In this document: piece after piece, positions 11,515 to 24,960 of the stretch
How the letters are laid out: each line of letters starts with the position of its first letter
Numbering within the stretch: the first letter of the stretch is position 1
Assembly (NCBI GenBank): GCA_963576725.1
Contig: OY755242.1
Span: 26,471,858 to 26,535,857 of the forward strand
Length of the DNA stretch: 64,000 nucleotides
Direction of reading: 5' to 3'
DNA from: Azorinus chamasolen
Taxonomy: Eukaryota; Mollusca; Bivalvia; Cardiida; Solecurtidae
Position numbers and translations under genes: made by a program
Notes under the pieces: model-generated
Database searches by the model: none
Seen by the model: the letters and a program-made list of their open reading frames with translations, nothing else
What the model was told of the DNA's origin: nothing

Positions 11515-14500
11515 GTTCGGATTTTCGATCGAGTGCACGATTGTGAGGTTCCAGGTTCGAGACATTGATATCAATCGATTTACTGGATAAAACTGAACAA
11601 CTTTTGTTCTTACATATATATTCGAAATCTCCCCGGTAGCTTGTTATAAGAGAAAAATTAATTTATTAGGCTGAGACACAAACAAGGGCAGACAACCCGA
11701 TTGTATTCAGCCGAGTTGTCCATTTAACCATAGTCTCATACTCACTGCATTGAAACCTTTCCAACGATATGTTACAAGGCTGTGTTTGATTGCATTTGGA
11801 TCAGGACAACACGACCGACAACCACCGGCCTCTCGGCACGAATGTGGGTGGGGTAACAAAATTGAAATATTAACACCGTCATAACTTTTGAACAGAGAAA
11901 GATAGAAAAACAAAGTATATTGCAAAGTTGCTTGTCCTGTCGAGATCTATCGATCAATGCCATGCTAACTGGGTTCTCTATGCGACTGAAACTCATGAAT
12001 AACTTTTGTTCTTACATATATATTCGAAATCTCCCCGGTAGCTTGTTATAAGAGACAATTTATTTTTTAGGCTGAGGCACAAACAAGGGCAGACAACCCG
12101 CTTGTATTCAGCCGAGTTGTCCATTTAACCATAGTCTCATACTCACTGCATTGAAACCTTTCCAACGATATGTTACAAGCCTGTGTTTCATTGCATTTGG
12201 ATCAGGACAACACGACCGACAACCACCGGCCTCTCGGCACGAATGTGGGTGGGGTAACACAATTAAAATATTAACACCGTCATAACTTTTGAACAGACAA
12301 AGATAGAAAACCAAAGTAAATTGCAAAGTTGCTTGTCCTGTCGAGATCTATCGATTGATGTCATGTTATCTGGGTTCTCTATGCGACTGACCGAGAACGG
12401 GACCGAAAACCATTTCCGTCCAAAGTTCGATCCGGCATAACTCAGGATCCATAGGAGATAGAAAGATAGTGTAAACAGTAATTTTGCTTCATTGGACAAG
12501 CTCTGTCGATTGCTGTTGAGTTTTTGCACCTAGCACTTTTGGTTCAGATTTTCGCTCTAGTGCACGATTGTGAGGTCCCAGGTTCGAAACCTTGATATCA
12601 ATCGATTTACCGGCTAAAACTGAACAACTTTTGTTCTTACATATATATTCGAAATCTCCCCGTAAGCTTGTTATAAGAGAAAATTTAATTCATTATGCTG
12701 AGACACAAACAAGGGCAGACAACCCGCTTGTATTCAGCCGAGTTGTCCATTTAACCATAGTCTCATACTCACTGCATTGAAACCGTTCCAACGATATGTT
12801 ACAAGCCTGTGTTTGATTGCATTTGGATAAGGACAACACGACCGACAACCACCGGCCTCTCGGCACGAATGTGGGTGGGGTAACAAAATTGAAACATTAG
12901 AACAGTCATAACTTTTGAACAGAGAAAGATAGAAAACCAAAGTAAATTGCAAAGTTGCTTGTCCTGTCGAGATCTATCGACTGATGCTATGTTAACTGGG
13001 TTCTCTATGCGTCTGGCCGAGAACGGGACCGAAAACCATTTCCGTCTAAATTTCGATCCGGCATAACTCAGTATCCATAGGAGATAGACAGAGAGTGTAA
13101 ACAGTAATTTTGCTTCATTAGACAAGCTCTGTCGATTGCTGTTGAGTTTTTTCACCTAGCACTTTTGGTTCAGATTTTCGCTCTAGTGCACGATTGTGAG
13201 GTTACAGGTTCGAAACGTTGATATCAATCGATTTACTGGATAAAACTGAACAACTTTTGTTCTTACATATATATTCGAAATCTCCCCGGTAGCTTGTTAT
13301 AAGAGAACATTTAATTTATTAGGCTGAGACACAAACAAGGGCAGACAACCCGCTTGTATTCAGCCGAGTTGTCCATTTAACCATAGTCTCATACTCACTG
13401 CATTGAAACCTTTCCAACGATATGTTACAAGCCTGTGTTTGATTGCATTTGGATAAGGACAACACGACTGACAACCACCGGCCTCTCGGCACGAATGTGG
13501 GTGGGGTAACAAAATTTAAATATTAACACCGTCATAACTTTTGAACAGACAAAGATAGAAAACCAAAGTAAATTGCAAAGTTGCTTGTCCTGTCGAGATC
13601 TATCGACTGATGCTATGTTAACTGGGTTCTCTATGCGTCTGGCCGAGAACGGGACCGAAAACCATTTCCGTCTAAATTTCGATCCGGCATAACTCAGGAT
13701 CCATAGGAGATAGACAGAGAGTGTAAACAGTAATTTTGCTTCATTAGACAAGCTCTGTCGATTGCTGTTGAGTTTTTTCACCTAGCACTTTTGGTTCAGA
13801 TTTTCGCTCTAGTGCACGATTGTGAGGTTACAGGTTCGAAACCTTGATATCAATCGATTTACTGGATAAAACTGAACAACTTTTGTTCTTACATATATAT
13901 TCGAAATCTCCCCGGTAGCTTGTTATAAGAGAACATTTAATTTATTAGGCTGAGACACAAACAAGGGCAGACAACCCGCTTGTATTCAGCCGAGTTGTCC
14001 ATTTAACCATAGTCTCATACTCACTGCATTGAAACCGTTCCAACGATATGTTACAAGCCTGTGTTTGATTGCATTTGGATAAGGACAACACGACTGACAA
14101 CCACCGGCCTCTCGGCACGAATGTGGGTGGGGTAACAAAATTGAAATATTAACACCGTCATAACTTTTGAACAGACAAAGATAGAAAACCAAAGTAAATT
14201 GCAAAGTTGCTTGTCCTGTCGAGATCTATCGATTGATGTCATGTTAACTGGGTTCTCTATGCGACTGACCGAGAACGGGACCGAAAACCATTTCCGTCCA
14301 AAGTTCGATCCGGCATAACTCAGGATCCATAGGAGATAGAAAGATAGTGTAAACAGTAATTTTGCTTCATTGGACAAACTCTGTCGATTGCTGTTGAGTT
14401 TTTGCACCTAGCACTTTTGGTTCAGATTTTCGCTCTAGTGCACGATTGTGAGGTCCCAGGTTCGAAACCTTGATATCAATCGATTTACTGGATAAAACTG

Positions 14501-16056
14501 AATAACTTTTGTTCTTACATATATATTCGAAATCTCCCCGGTAGCTTGTTATAAGAGACAATTTATTTTTTTAGGCTGAGGCACAAACAAGGGCAGACAA
14601 CCCGCTTGTATTCAGCCGAGTTGTCCATTTAACCATAGTCTCATACTCACTGCATTGAAACCTTTCCAACGATATGTTACAAGCCTGTGTTTCATTGCAT
14701 TTGGATCAGGACAACACGACCGACAACCACCGGCCTCTCGGCACGAATGTGGGTGGGGTAACAAAATTTAAATATTAACACCGTCATAACTTTTGAACAG
14801 ACAAAGATAGAAAACCAAAGTAAATTGCAAAGTTGCTTGTCCTGTCGAGATATATCGATTGATGCTATGTTAACTGGGTTCTCTATGCGACTGACCGAGA
14901 ACGGGACCGAAAACCATTTCCGTCCAAAGTTCGACCCGGCATAACTCAGGATCCATAGGAGATAGAAAGATATTGTAAACAGTAATTTTGCTTCATTAGA
15001 CAAGCTCTGTCGATTGCTGTTGAGGTTTTGCACCTAGCACTTTTGGTTCAGATTTTCGCTCTAGTGCACGATTGTGAGGTTACAGGTTCGAAACGTTGAT
15101 ATCAATCGATTTACTGGATAAAACTGAACAACTTTTGTTCTTACATATATATTCGAAATCTCCCCGGTAGCTTGTTATAAGAGACAATTTATTTTTTTAG
15201 GCTGAGGCACAAACAAGGGCAGACAACCCGCTTGTATTCAGCCGAGTTGTCCATTTAACCATAGTCTCATACTCACTGCATTGAAACCTTTCCAACGATA
15301 TGTTACAAGCCTGTGTTTGATTGCATTTGGATCAGGACAACACGACCGACAACCACCGGCCTCTCGGCACGAATGTGGGTGGGGTAACAGAATTGAAATA
15401 TTAACACCGTCATAACTTTTGAACAGAGAAAGATAGAAAACCAAAGTAAATTGCAAAGTTGCTTGTCCTGTCGAGATCTATCGAATGATGCCATGTTAAC
15501 TGGGTTTTCTATGCGACTGACCGAGAACGGGACCGAAAACCATTTCCGTCCAAATTTCGATCCGGCATAACTCAGTATCCATAGGAGATAGAAAGATAGT
15601 GTAAACAGTAATTTTGCTTCATTGGACAAACTCTGTCGATTGCTGTTGAGTTTTTGCACCTAGCACTTTTGGTTCAGATTTTCGCTCTAGTGCACGATTG
15701 TGAGGTCACAGGTTCGAAACCTTGGTATCAATCGATTTACTGGATAAAACTGAACAACTTTTGTTCTTACATATATATTCGAAATCTCCCCGGTAGCTTG
15801 TTATCAGAGAAAATTTAATTCATTAGGCTGAGAAACAAACAAGGGCAGACAACCCGCTTGTATTCAGCCGAATTGTCCATTTAACCATAGTCTCATACTC
15901 ACTGCATTGAAACCTTTCCAACGATATGTTACAAGCCTGCGTTTGATTGCATTTGGATCAGGACAACACGACCGACAAGCACCGGCCTCTCGGCACGAAT
16001 GTGGGTGGGGTAACAAAATTGAAATTTTAGAACCGTCATAATTTTTGAACAGAGAA
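11515..16056. repeat. Tandem array, 626-bp unit, about 7.5 copies
   Basis: The landmark CTTTTGTTCTTACATATATA recurs near 11601, 12002, 12628, 13254, 13880, 14506, 15132 and 15758. The spacing is 626 bp except for the first interval (402 bp), where about 225 bp is missing from the first unit after CTGAAACTCATGAAT. The last unit is cut at about 16056 where the inverted-repeat element begins. Units differ by scattered substitutions. On the - strand most units keep an overlapping 118-codon frame (at 12799-13155, 13425-13781, 14051-14407, 15303-15659, and shorter in others). It looks like satellite DNA, and the shared frame need not be coding. Confidence 0.9.
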
Positions 16057-16063
16057 AGCTTAA

Positions 16064-16114
16064 TAGCTCAATTGGTAAGATAAAGGCCCTGGGTTCGAGT
16101 CCTGTTTTCACCAC
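16064..16114 (+). other. tRNA-like terminal sequence, left arm
   Basis: TAGCTCAATTGG fits a pol III A box and GGTTCGAGTCC a B box, and the segment ends TTTTCACCA. The A-to-B distance is too short for a full tRNA because the anticodon arm is missing, so this is a tRNA-derived remnant and not a working tRNA gene. Confidence 0.6.
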
Positions 16115-17390
16115 TTTATGATTGGTGCCTAACCTAAATAATCCGCAGTGTGATTTGAATGATATTGGCCTACATTATTAGCACATCCAAACGTATGATA
16201 TTGGTCTACATTATTAGTACATCCAGTTTTATGATCAGGGTCTACATTATTAGCACATCCAGTTTGACGATCTGGGTCTACGTTATTGGCACATCAAGTA
16301 TTATGATCTGGGTCTACATAAATGAAAGGATAAGTGGTTATTTATTTCATTTAAAGCGCTACTAACTCCGATCAAAGTTGTCTGTTTAAAGTTACTTGAA
16401 TGACTATAATTAAGTTTTAGAAAAATACATGAAAACATTAATCGACAATTAAATCAATTATAATGTGGTACATGTATGTTGCTGAAAGATTTGCAGAGTT
16501 TGATAATACATAAGCTGTTTGAGGATAGTTTAGGGTTATCACAGTCTGCTTTAATACCTGTATTAACAATTAAATAGGTGAAAAGTCTAACAATATCCTG
16601 AGACTCAGTGGAAAATCAGTAACCGGGTCTGAGCTGGTATGTTTTATATTGAATTGAATTGGACGTCATACACATATCCTTTGCATGGTATACCCCGGAA
16701 CCGTACGGACACAAATGTCTACTTTATCGTATAAATTAGCTGCCCAAGAGTACAAAACTCATTTTCATCATATAGATTTGATGCTTAACTAAATTCTAAA
16801 CCAGTTTGGCAAGTCCTGTGCACTCGTGAATAAACGTCCAAATTATGTCAGTTATGGAGGTTCGAACACTGTCAGACTGTTAACGCATCAAGGAACTCGG
16901 TTCTGTAGTTTATTCTTTTACAGTTCTATTTATCGCGTAAAATAAATCAATTCTAACTCATCGAGTTCTTTTTTCCGATTTTCAAAACTCTTTATTTGCG
17001 GGGTATATATAAATTTATCTCATATAATTCTTAATATCGTAAAATTAGCTGCCCAAGAGTACGAAACTTATTTTCATCGTATAGATCTTATGTTTGAGTA
17101 CAGGTTCAATGCAATTTGGCAAGTACTGTTCATTCATGCATAAAATGTACAACGTCCAAAATAGGTCAGTTTTGGAGGTTCGAACCCTGCCAGACTGTTA
17201 ACAGATCAAGGAACTCGGCTCGAACTTGCTCTGAAGTTTCTCAATTTTAACTCATCAAATTCTTTTTTCGATTTTGAAAAAAATCTTTATTTGAGGGGTA
17301 TATATACATTTATCTCAGATAATTCTTAATATAATCAAACTGAATGCCCAAGAGTACGAAACTCATTTTCAACGTATAGATCTGATACGT

Positions 17391-20300
17391 AAAGAGAACT
17401 GGATGAATTAGAATTGATTTCTTATACGCGATAGATAGAACTTTAAATGAAGAAACTTCATAGCAGGTTCGAACCGAGTTATTTGATCCGTTAGTAGTCT
17501 GGCAGTGTTCGAACCCCTAAAACTTACATAATTCGGATGTTGTACATTTTATGCATGAATGAATAGGAATTGCCAAATTGAATTATAACTGTAGTCAAGC
17601 ATCATATTTATACGTTGAAAAGGAGCTTTGTACTATTGGTAATTCAGTTTGAGATATTAACAATTATATGAGTTAACTTTATATATACCCCGCAAATTAA
17701 GAGTGTTAAAAAAGGAAACAGAACTGGATGAGTTAGAATTGATTTCTTTAACGCGATAGATAGAATTTTAAACAAGAAAATTCAGAGCAAGTTCAAACCG
17801 AGTTCCTTGATCCGTTAACAGTCTGACAGGGGTAGAACCAACCAAAAGCGAACTATTTTGGACGTTGTACATTTTAGGCATGAATGAACAGGACTTGCCA
17901 AATTGCATGAAAACTGTAGACAAGCATCAGATATATATGTTGAAAATGAGCTTTGTACTCTTTGGACATTCAGTTTGACGATATTAAGAATTATCTGAGA
18001 TAAATTTATATATACCCGGCAAAGAATTTTAAACAAGAAAATTCAGAGCAAGTTCAAGCCGAGTTCCTTGATCCGTTAACAGTCTGACAGAGGTAGAACC
18101 AACCAAAAGCGACCTATTTTGGACGTTGTACATTTTAGGCATGAATGAACAGGACTTGCCAAATTGCATTAAAACTGTAGACAAGCATCAGATATATATG
18201 TTGAAAATGAGCTTTGTACTCTTTGCACATTCAGTTTGACGATATTAAGAATTATCTGAGATAAATTTATATATACCCCGCAAATAAAGAGTTTTGATAA
18301 TCGAAAAAAAGAACTGGATGAGTTAGAATTGATTTCTTGTATGCGATAGATATAACGTTAAAAGAACTTCAGAGCAAGGTCGAACCGAGTTCCTTGATCT
18401 CTAAATTTTATTCACGAGTGCACAGGACTTGCCAAATTGCTTTAGAATTGTAGTCAAGCATCAAATCTATACGATGAAAAATGAGTTTCGTACTCTTGGG
18501 TAGATAATTTAACGATGTTAATAATTATTTGAGAGAAATTTATATATACCCCGCAAATAAAGAGTGTTAAAAATCGAGAAAAGAACTTGATGAATTAGAA
18601 TTGATTTCTTGTATGCGATAGATAGAACTTTAAAAAAAGAAACTTCAGAGCAAGTTCAAGCCGAGTTCCATGATCCGTTAGCAGTCGGGCAGTGTTCGAA
18701 CCTCCAAAACCGACCTATTTTGGACGTTGTACATTTTATGCATGAATGAACAGGACTTGCCAAATTGCGTTAAAACTATAGTCAAGCATCAGATCTATAC
18801 GTTGAAAATGAGTTTCGTACTCTTGGGCATTCAGTTTGATTATATTAAGAATTATCTGAGATAAATTTATATATACCCCGCAAATAAAGAGTTTTGATAA
18901 TCGAAAAAAAGAACTGGATGAGTTAGAATTGATTTCTTGTATGCGATAGATATAACGTTAAAAGAAGAAACTTCAGAACAAGGTCGAACCGAGTTCCTTG
19001 ATCTGTAAATTTTATTCACGAGTGCACAGGACTTGCCAAATTGCTTTAGAATTGTAGTCAAGCATCAAATCTATACGATGAAAAATGAGTTTCGTACTCT
19101 TGGGTAGATAATTTAACGATATTAAGAATTAGTTGAGAGAAATTTATATATACCCCGCAAATAAAGAGTGTTAAAAATCGAGAAAAGAACTTGATGAATT
19201 AGAATTGATTTCTTGTATGCGATAGATAGAACTTTAAAAAAAAGAAACTTCAGAGCAAGTTCAAGCCGAGTTCCATGATCCGTTAGCAGTCGGGCAGTGT
19301 TCGAACCTCCAAAACCGACCTATTTTGGACGTTGTACATTTTATGCATGAATGAACAGGACTTGCCAAATTGCATTGAAACTGTAGACAAGCATCAGATA
19401 TATATGTTGAAAATGAGCTTTGTACTCTTTGGGCATTCAGTTTGACGATATTAAGAATTATCTGAGATAAATTTATATATACCCCGCAAATAAAGAGTTT
19501 TGATAATCGAAAAAAAGAACTGGATGAGTTAGAATTGATTTCTTGTATGCGATAGATATAACGTTAAAAGAAGAAACTTCAGAGCAAGGTCGAACCGAGT
19601 TCCTTGATCTGTAATTTTTATTCACGAGTGCAAAAGACTTGCCAAATTGCTTTAGAATTGTAGTCAAGCATCAAATCTATACGATGAAAAATGAGTTTCG
19701 TACTCTTGGGTAGATAATTTAACGATATTAATAATTATTTGAGAGAAATTTATATATACCCCGCAAATAAAGAGTGTTAAAAATCGAGAAAAGAACTTGA
19801 TGAATTAGAATTGATTTCTTGTATGCGATAGATAGAACTTTAAAAAAAGAAACTTCAGAGCAAGTTCAAGCCGAGTTCCATGATCCGTTAGCAGTCGGGC
19901 AGTGTTCGAACCTCCAAAACCGACCTATTTTGGACGTTGTACATTTTATGCATGAATGAACAGGACTTGCCAAATTGCGTTAAAACTATAGTCAAGCATC
20001 AGATCTATACGTTGAAAATGAGTTTCGTACTCTTGGGCATTCAGTTTGATTATATTAAGAATTATCTGAGATAAATGTATATATACCCCTCAAATAAAGA
20101 TTTTTTTCAAAATCGAAAAAAGAATTTGATGAGATAAAATTGAGAAACTTCAGAGCAAGTTCGAGCCGAGTTCCTTGATCTGTTAACAGTCTGGCAGGGT
20201 TCGAACCTCCAAAACTGACCTATTTTGGACGTTGTACATTTTATGCATGAATGAACAGTAATTGCCAAATTGCACTGAACCTGTACTCAAGCATAAGATC

Positions 20301-20660
20301 TATACGATGAAAATAAGTAAAAAATAAAAATCGTACTCTTGGGCAGCTAATTTTACGATATTAAGAATTATATGAGATAAACTTATATATACCCCGCAAA
20401 TAAAGAGTTTTGAAAATCGGAAAAAAGAACTCGATGAGTTAGAATTGATTTCTTTTACGCGATAAATAGAACTGTAAAAGAAGAAACTTCAGAACCGAGT
20501 TCCTTGATGCGTTAACAGTCTGACAGTGTTCGAACCTCCATAACTGACATAATTTGGACGTTTATTCACGAGTGCACAGGACTTGCCAAACTGGTTTAGA
20601 ATTGTAGTTAAGCATCAAATATATATGATGAAAATGAGTGTTGTACTCTTGGGCAGCTAA
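17391..20660. repeat. Tandem units of about 300 bp inside the foldback element
   Basis: The landmark TATATATACCCCGCAAATAA recurs many times, alternating with TTGGACGTTGTACATTTTA and GACTTGCCAAATTGC. Two unit types alternate as a 606-bp dimer: 18867-19061 recurs almost unchanged at 19473-19667. Short - strand frames in these units are by-products of the repetition. Confidence 0.85.
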
Positions 20661-21295
20661 TTTATATGATAAAGTAGACATTTGTGTCCGTACGGTTCCG
20701 GGGTATACCATGCAAAGAATATGTGTATGACGTCCAATTCAATTCAAAATAAAACATACCAGCTCAGACCCGGTTACTGATTTTCCACTGAGTCTCAGGA
20801 TATTGTTAGACTTTTCACCTATTTAATTGTTAATACAGGTATTAAAGCAGACTGTGATAACCCTAAACTATCCTTGCAAACAGCTTATGTATTATCAAAC
20901 TCTGCAAATCTTTCAGCAACATACATGTACCACATTATAATTGATTTAATTGTCGATTAATGTTTTCATGTATTTTGCTAAAACTTAATTATAGTCATTC
21001 AAGTAACTTTAAACAGACAACTTTGATCGGAGTTAGTAGCGCTTTAAATGAAATAAATAACCACTTATCCTTTCATTCATGTAGACCCAGATCATAATAC
21101 TTGATGTGCCAATAACGTAGACCCAGATCGTCAAACTGGATGTGCTAATAATGTAGACCCTGATCATAAGACTGGATGTACTAATAATGTAGACCAATAT
21201 CATACGTTTGGATGTGCTAATAATGTAGGCCCATATCATAAGACTGGATATGCTTACTATGTAGACCCAGAAATGAGGTAACCTTTCTGTAACAT

Positions 21296-21367
21296 GGGAA
21301 ACTCGAACCCAGGGCATTCAGGGCCTTTGGCTTAACATACCAATGCTCTACCGACTTAGCTATCAAG
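21296..21367 (-). other. tRNA-like sequence (possible Asn-type anticodon loop), probably pseudo
   Basis: On the - strand it reads GCTTGATAGCTAAGTCGGTA (A-box region), then an anticodon-arm-like TTGGT-ATGTTAA-GCCAA with GTT in the anticodon position, then GGGTTCGAGTTTCCC (B box and T arm). Acceptor pairing is poor and an extra stretch (AGGCCCTGAATGCC) disrupts the variable region. It is best read as a tRNA-derived SINE head or tRNA pseudogene. It is present only in the right arm. Confidence 0.5.
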
Positions 21368-21539
21368 CTGCGCAGTCAAAGCCTATCAACAATTTCATAA
21401 CACTCTCTACGTGGCTACACTCATCCCATCTATACAATAATTCTTACTCAACGAATAAGCCACGGGTTTTTCAATATAACATTTGTTTTTTCATTTAAAT
21501 CACACTGCGGATTATTTAGGTTAGTCACCAATTATAAAG

Positions 21540-21596
21540 TGGTGAAAACGGGACTCGAACCCAGGGCCTTTATCTTACCAATTGAGCTATTAAGCC
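21540..21596 (-). other. tRNA-like terminal sequence, right arm
   Basis: Reverse-complement partner of 16064-16114, with the same A-box and B-box-like motifs and the same missing anticodon arm. It forms the outer tip of the inverted repeat. Confidence 0.6.
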
Positions 21597-21599
21597 ATG

Positions 21600-23345
21600 G
21601 TCTCACGATTTCAGAGAAGAAGATGTTTAAGCCACGCATACCTGACCTAATGTTTGCATCGCGCAATTCAAACATTCGTCATTGACGTTCATTATGTAAA
21701 AATTGTAATCATGAAGTTGTTGTGCATGAATTTGGTCGTCGTGCGTGCTTACGGGTTGTCTGCGCTCTAGAATGTTCGATAAAATGGCATGCAATGCCCG
21801 TGAGTTGTTTAGAAGTTTTGTCGTAGATTTCCCGTAGAGTAGTCGTCTGACCGGTTGTGACCGAAGCTTTTAACGAATCATAGTTGTGTGTGACGATCCT
21901 ATTCTAAATCTGTTTCAATGTTAGATAAATGGCATGGAACCACGGTCTAGTAGCGCAAATTTTTAGTTGCGAATATGCATTTTTAAGTTGCTTCAAAGAA
22001 ATGTTGAACGGACCCCAAAATTGAACTCATTCTTTTTTCACCTTCGTGCTACCATGTCTTTGTGATTTTTGTTAGGAACAAAATGAAAGAGTTGATTGCC
22101 ATATTGCATGTAACTCTGGAAAAGTTTTGAAGTCCAGCGTACCAAAATCAAGATCAAGATTACTAAATATCATATTTTACATTTATCTATAGACAGGCTA
22201 CGATGTAAAATACGATACGCGTATTAGCTTTAGATCAGTATTACCATGTTAATTATTTACAGACTATGATGTTAAGGGCGCAGGTGTCATAATAATTGTT
22301 TCGTGTGCCGTTACACAAATTGTTTGAGATACAATACTTAGGTAACCGTGTTGATCGGCCGTCGAGTTTTCCTTCAACCATTGATTTATTAATTAATCAT
22401 ATGTAGAGTTTAAAACTTTCTTGTCGCAGTGGTTAAGAACTTGATGTCGTTTTAATAGTATATCAGTCATAGCTTGATAGTGCCTGCTTGAGAAAAGTAA
22501 AAGTGCTGCTTCGTTGAAGTGGCATGTCTCTGAGATGTGAGACTTTTAAGATCGTTTGAACAAGGGAAACATTGTTTGAGCAGACTGTCTGGTCCCATTT
22601 CTGTATCCGACGAGATGAGATAAATATGAATCCAATCATAAGGGTTGGTGGGAGTATGTCATCTCAATATTTCACATATTGATACATGTTCAAAGAAGAC
22701 AACATTATGTTACAAGATTCTCCAACTATTTCATTAATATACACTGCATAACACCTTTACACAGATGAAGCATTTACGTAACCTTTTATGTAAAGATATG
22801 AAGATACTTGAGAGGGGATGCTGTTCAGTTAAATAATTGTCACATGCACAGTCACATATAGTATTCTTTTTATAAAAAACAGTCTGAAAACGGAGTTTTC
22901 GTCGCACCAAACTATAATGTAGCGCAAAGATACGGGGCATATATGTTCAAAAAAATTGAACCAGTCCGATGACATCAGGTGCGGGGTATATATAGGCATT
23001 ACGGGGTATATATAGGCACTAAGATATGAACCAGTCTACCGGAAGAACCCGGAAAATGGCGGATATATACGGAAATGAGCCAAGAGCAAAGGGAGACAAC
23101 TCAAACAAATTTTCTATATAAAACCGTGTTGTGGATATCAAGTTTATAAGCTTTAAAACACCATTTTCTACATGTAAAAACGTTCAATTCTGGCGGGGTT
23201 CTGTATAGGCCCCGTCTCCTATGTATGCCCCACAGAAAAGGTTTTATATCGAGAATATTCTCACAACCGGGCCAGTGTCTATTTATATATATATATATAT
23301 AATTATTATTTTTGCTGTTGTTGGGTTTTCTTTTTGCTTGTTTTA
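21600..23345. other. No gene seen
   Basis: No supported exon. Two short direct repeats of GGGGTATATATAGGCA occur at about 22983-23020, and a small (TA)n tract lies near 23284. Open frames are short and lack flanking splice sites or recognisable domains. Confidence 0.45.
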
Positions 23346-23348
23346 TTC

Positions 23349-23465
23349 AGAGACATATACATATGTATGTATATGTCTCTGTTTTATTGTATATTTCTTA
23401 TCAATTAGTATAGTTACTTAGGGTAAACCAGAGACATATACATACTGTATGTATTATGTCTCTGG
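23349..23465. repeat. Two adjacent palindromes sharing AGAGACATA ends
   Basis: 23349-23381 pairs AGAGACATATACATA with its complement. 23430-23465 pairs AGAGACATA.CATAC with its complement. Both begin and end with the same AGAGACATA/TATGTCTCT, about 50 bp apart. Confidence 0.7.
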
Positions 23466-23519
23466 GTAAACCCAATATCAAGTCCCGCGATGAAAGAGTT
23501 TATTCCTGACGCATGCGTT

Positions 23520-24960
23520 CACATTTGCACAATTATTAATGGACAAATGAATCTTAGATTGGTCATATTCGATATCATTCATGTAAAGTTAATCATAAGC
23601 TTAAGGCCTGAAAAAACAACAGCATATAAATGTCTATTTCATTTCCATTTCTTCTATAAATTTCCATTTCTCCACTGGCGAAATGGTAATTTTCATTAAT
23701 TACGCGATTTTATGATTATTTACTGATAATTCTCATTTTAGTTTGTCTAATTAAATCGAAATAACCTATATTGCTTGAAAAAAAAACTGTAAAAATCAAC
23801 CCAGAAATGACTTAAACATTTCCATTGCGTGTTTTCTTTCCATTTCTCTAGTGGTGCAGTGAATTTTAATAAGTAAATACATGATTGCACAATTGTTAAT
23901 GGACAAATGCATCTTAGATTGGTCATATTCGATGTCATTCATGTAAAGTTAATCATAAGCTTAAGGCCTGAAAAAACAACAGCATATAAATGTCTATTTC
24001 ATTTCCATTTCTTCTATAAATTTCCATTTCTCCACTGGCGAAATGGTAATTTTCATTAATTACGCGATTTTATGATTATTTATTGATAATTCTCGTTTTA
24101 GTTTGTCTAATTAAATCGAAATTACCTATATTGCTTGAAAAAAAACCCTGTAAAAATCAACCCAGAAATGACTTAAACATTTCCATAGCGTGTTTTCTTT
24201 CCATTGCTCTAGTGGCGCAATGAATTTTAATAAGTAAATACATGATTGCACAATTATCAATGGACAAATGAATCTTAGATTGGTCATATTCGATGTCATT
24301 CATTTAAAGTTAATCATAAGCTTAAGGCCTGAAAAAACAACAGCATATAAATGTCTATTTCATTTCCATTTCTTCTATAAATTTCCATTTCTCCACTGGC
24401 GAAATGGTAATTTTCATTAATTACGCGATTTTATGATTATTTATTGATAATTCTCGATTTAGTTTGTCTAATTAAATCGAAATTACCTATATTGCTTGAA
24501 AAAAAACTGTAAAAATCAACCCAGAAATGACTTAAACATTTCCATTGCGTGTTTTCTCTCCATTTCTCTTGTGACGCAATGGACCTTTTTAAAGTAAATA
24601 CACGATTGCACAATTATTAATAGACAACAGATGCTTAACTTGATCTAAATCGATAGAATTCGTGTACAAGCAGTCATAATGCCTGAAAAAATGAACAAAA
24701 TCAACATAAAAACGCACATTTCATCTCCATTTCTCCATTTCTCAACTGGCGAAATGGAAAAGTTTTCAGTAATTACGCGATTTTATGGTTATCTATTGAC
24801 CAGTCTTGTTTTATATGGTCTAAATCAATAGAAATTACCTTATTGTACCTATATTTGTTGAAAAAATTATTAAAATCGACCCAGAAATGCCTAAAATATT
24901 TCCATTGCGTGTTTTGTGTTCCATTTCTTCCATTTCCTCCATTGCGTGTTTTAGACCTAC
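23520..24960 (+). repeat. Tandem array, 360-bp unit, four copies
   Basis: The landmark TTGCACAATT(A/G)TTAATGGAC recurs at about 23525, 23885, 24246 and 24606. The first three copies are close; the fourth is diverged. Each unit carries internal TTTCCATTTCT motifs and a TCCACTGGCGAAATGG palindrome-like segment. No coding signal. Confidence 0.85.

Larger units (their letters stand above)
16057..21597. mobile_element. Large inverted-repeat (foldback-like) element
   Basis: The left arm 16057-17391 is the reverse complement of the right arm about 19995-21597. The outermost sequence GGCTTAATAGCTCAATTGG is shared, and so are the five-fold CTACATTATTAGCACATCCA units (16160-16320 against 21075-21260) and the CCGGAACCGTACGGACACAA segment (16695 against 20690). 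The left arm lacks about 220 bp present in the right (21265-21480). The loop and inner arms consist of tandem units near 300 bp. No transposase-like frame is seen. Foldback elements with arms of subrepeats have this architecture; the class assignment is inference. Confidence 0.75.

Noticed and set aside
16064..16114. Functional tRNA gene
   Set aside because: The A and B boxes are too close and the anticodon arm is missing.
11386..21317. Many short - strand frames in 11.4-21.3 kb taken as a gene family
   Set aside because: They recur with the exact period of the tandem units, overlap in two frames and lack domains. I list the arrays as repeats and only flag the 118-codon frame for a test.
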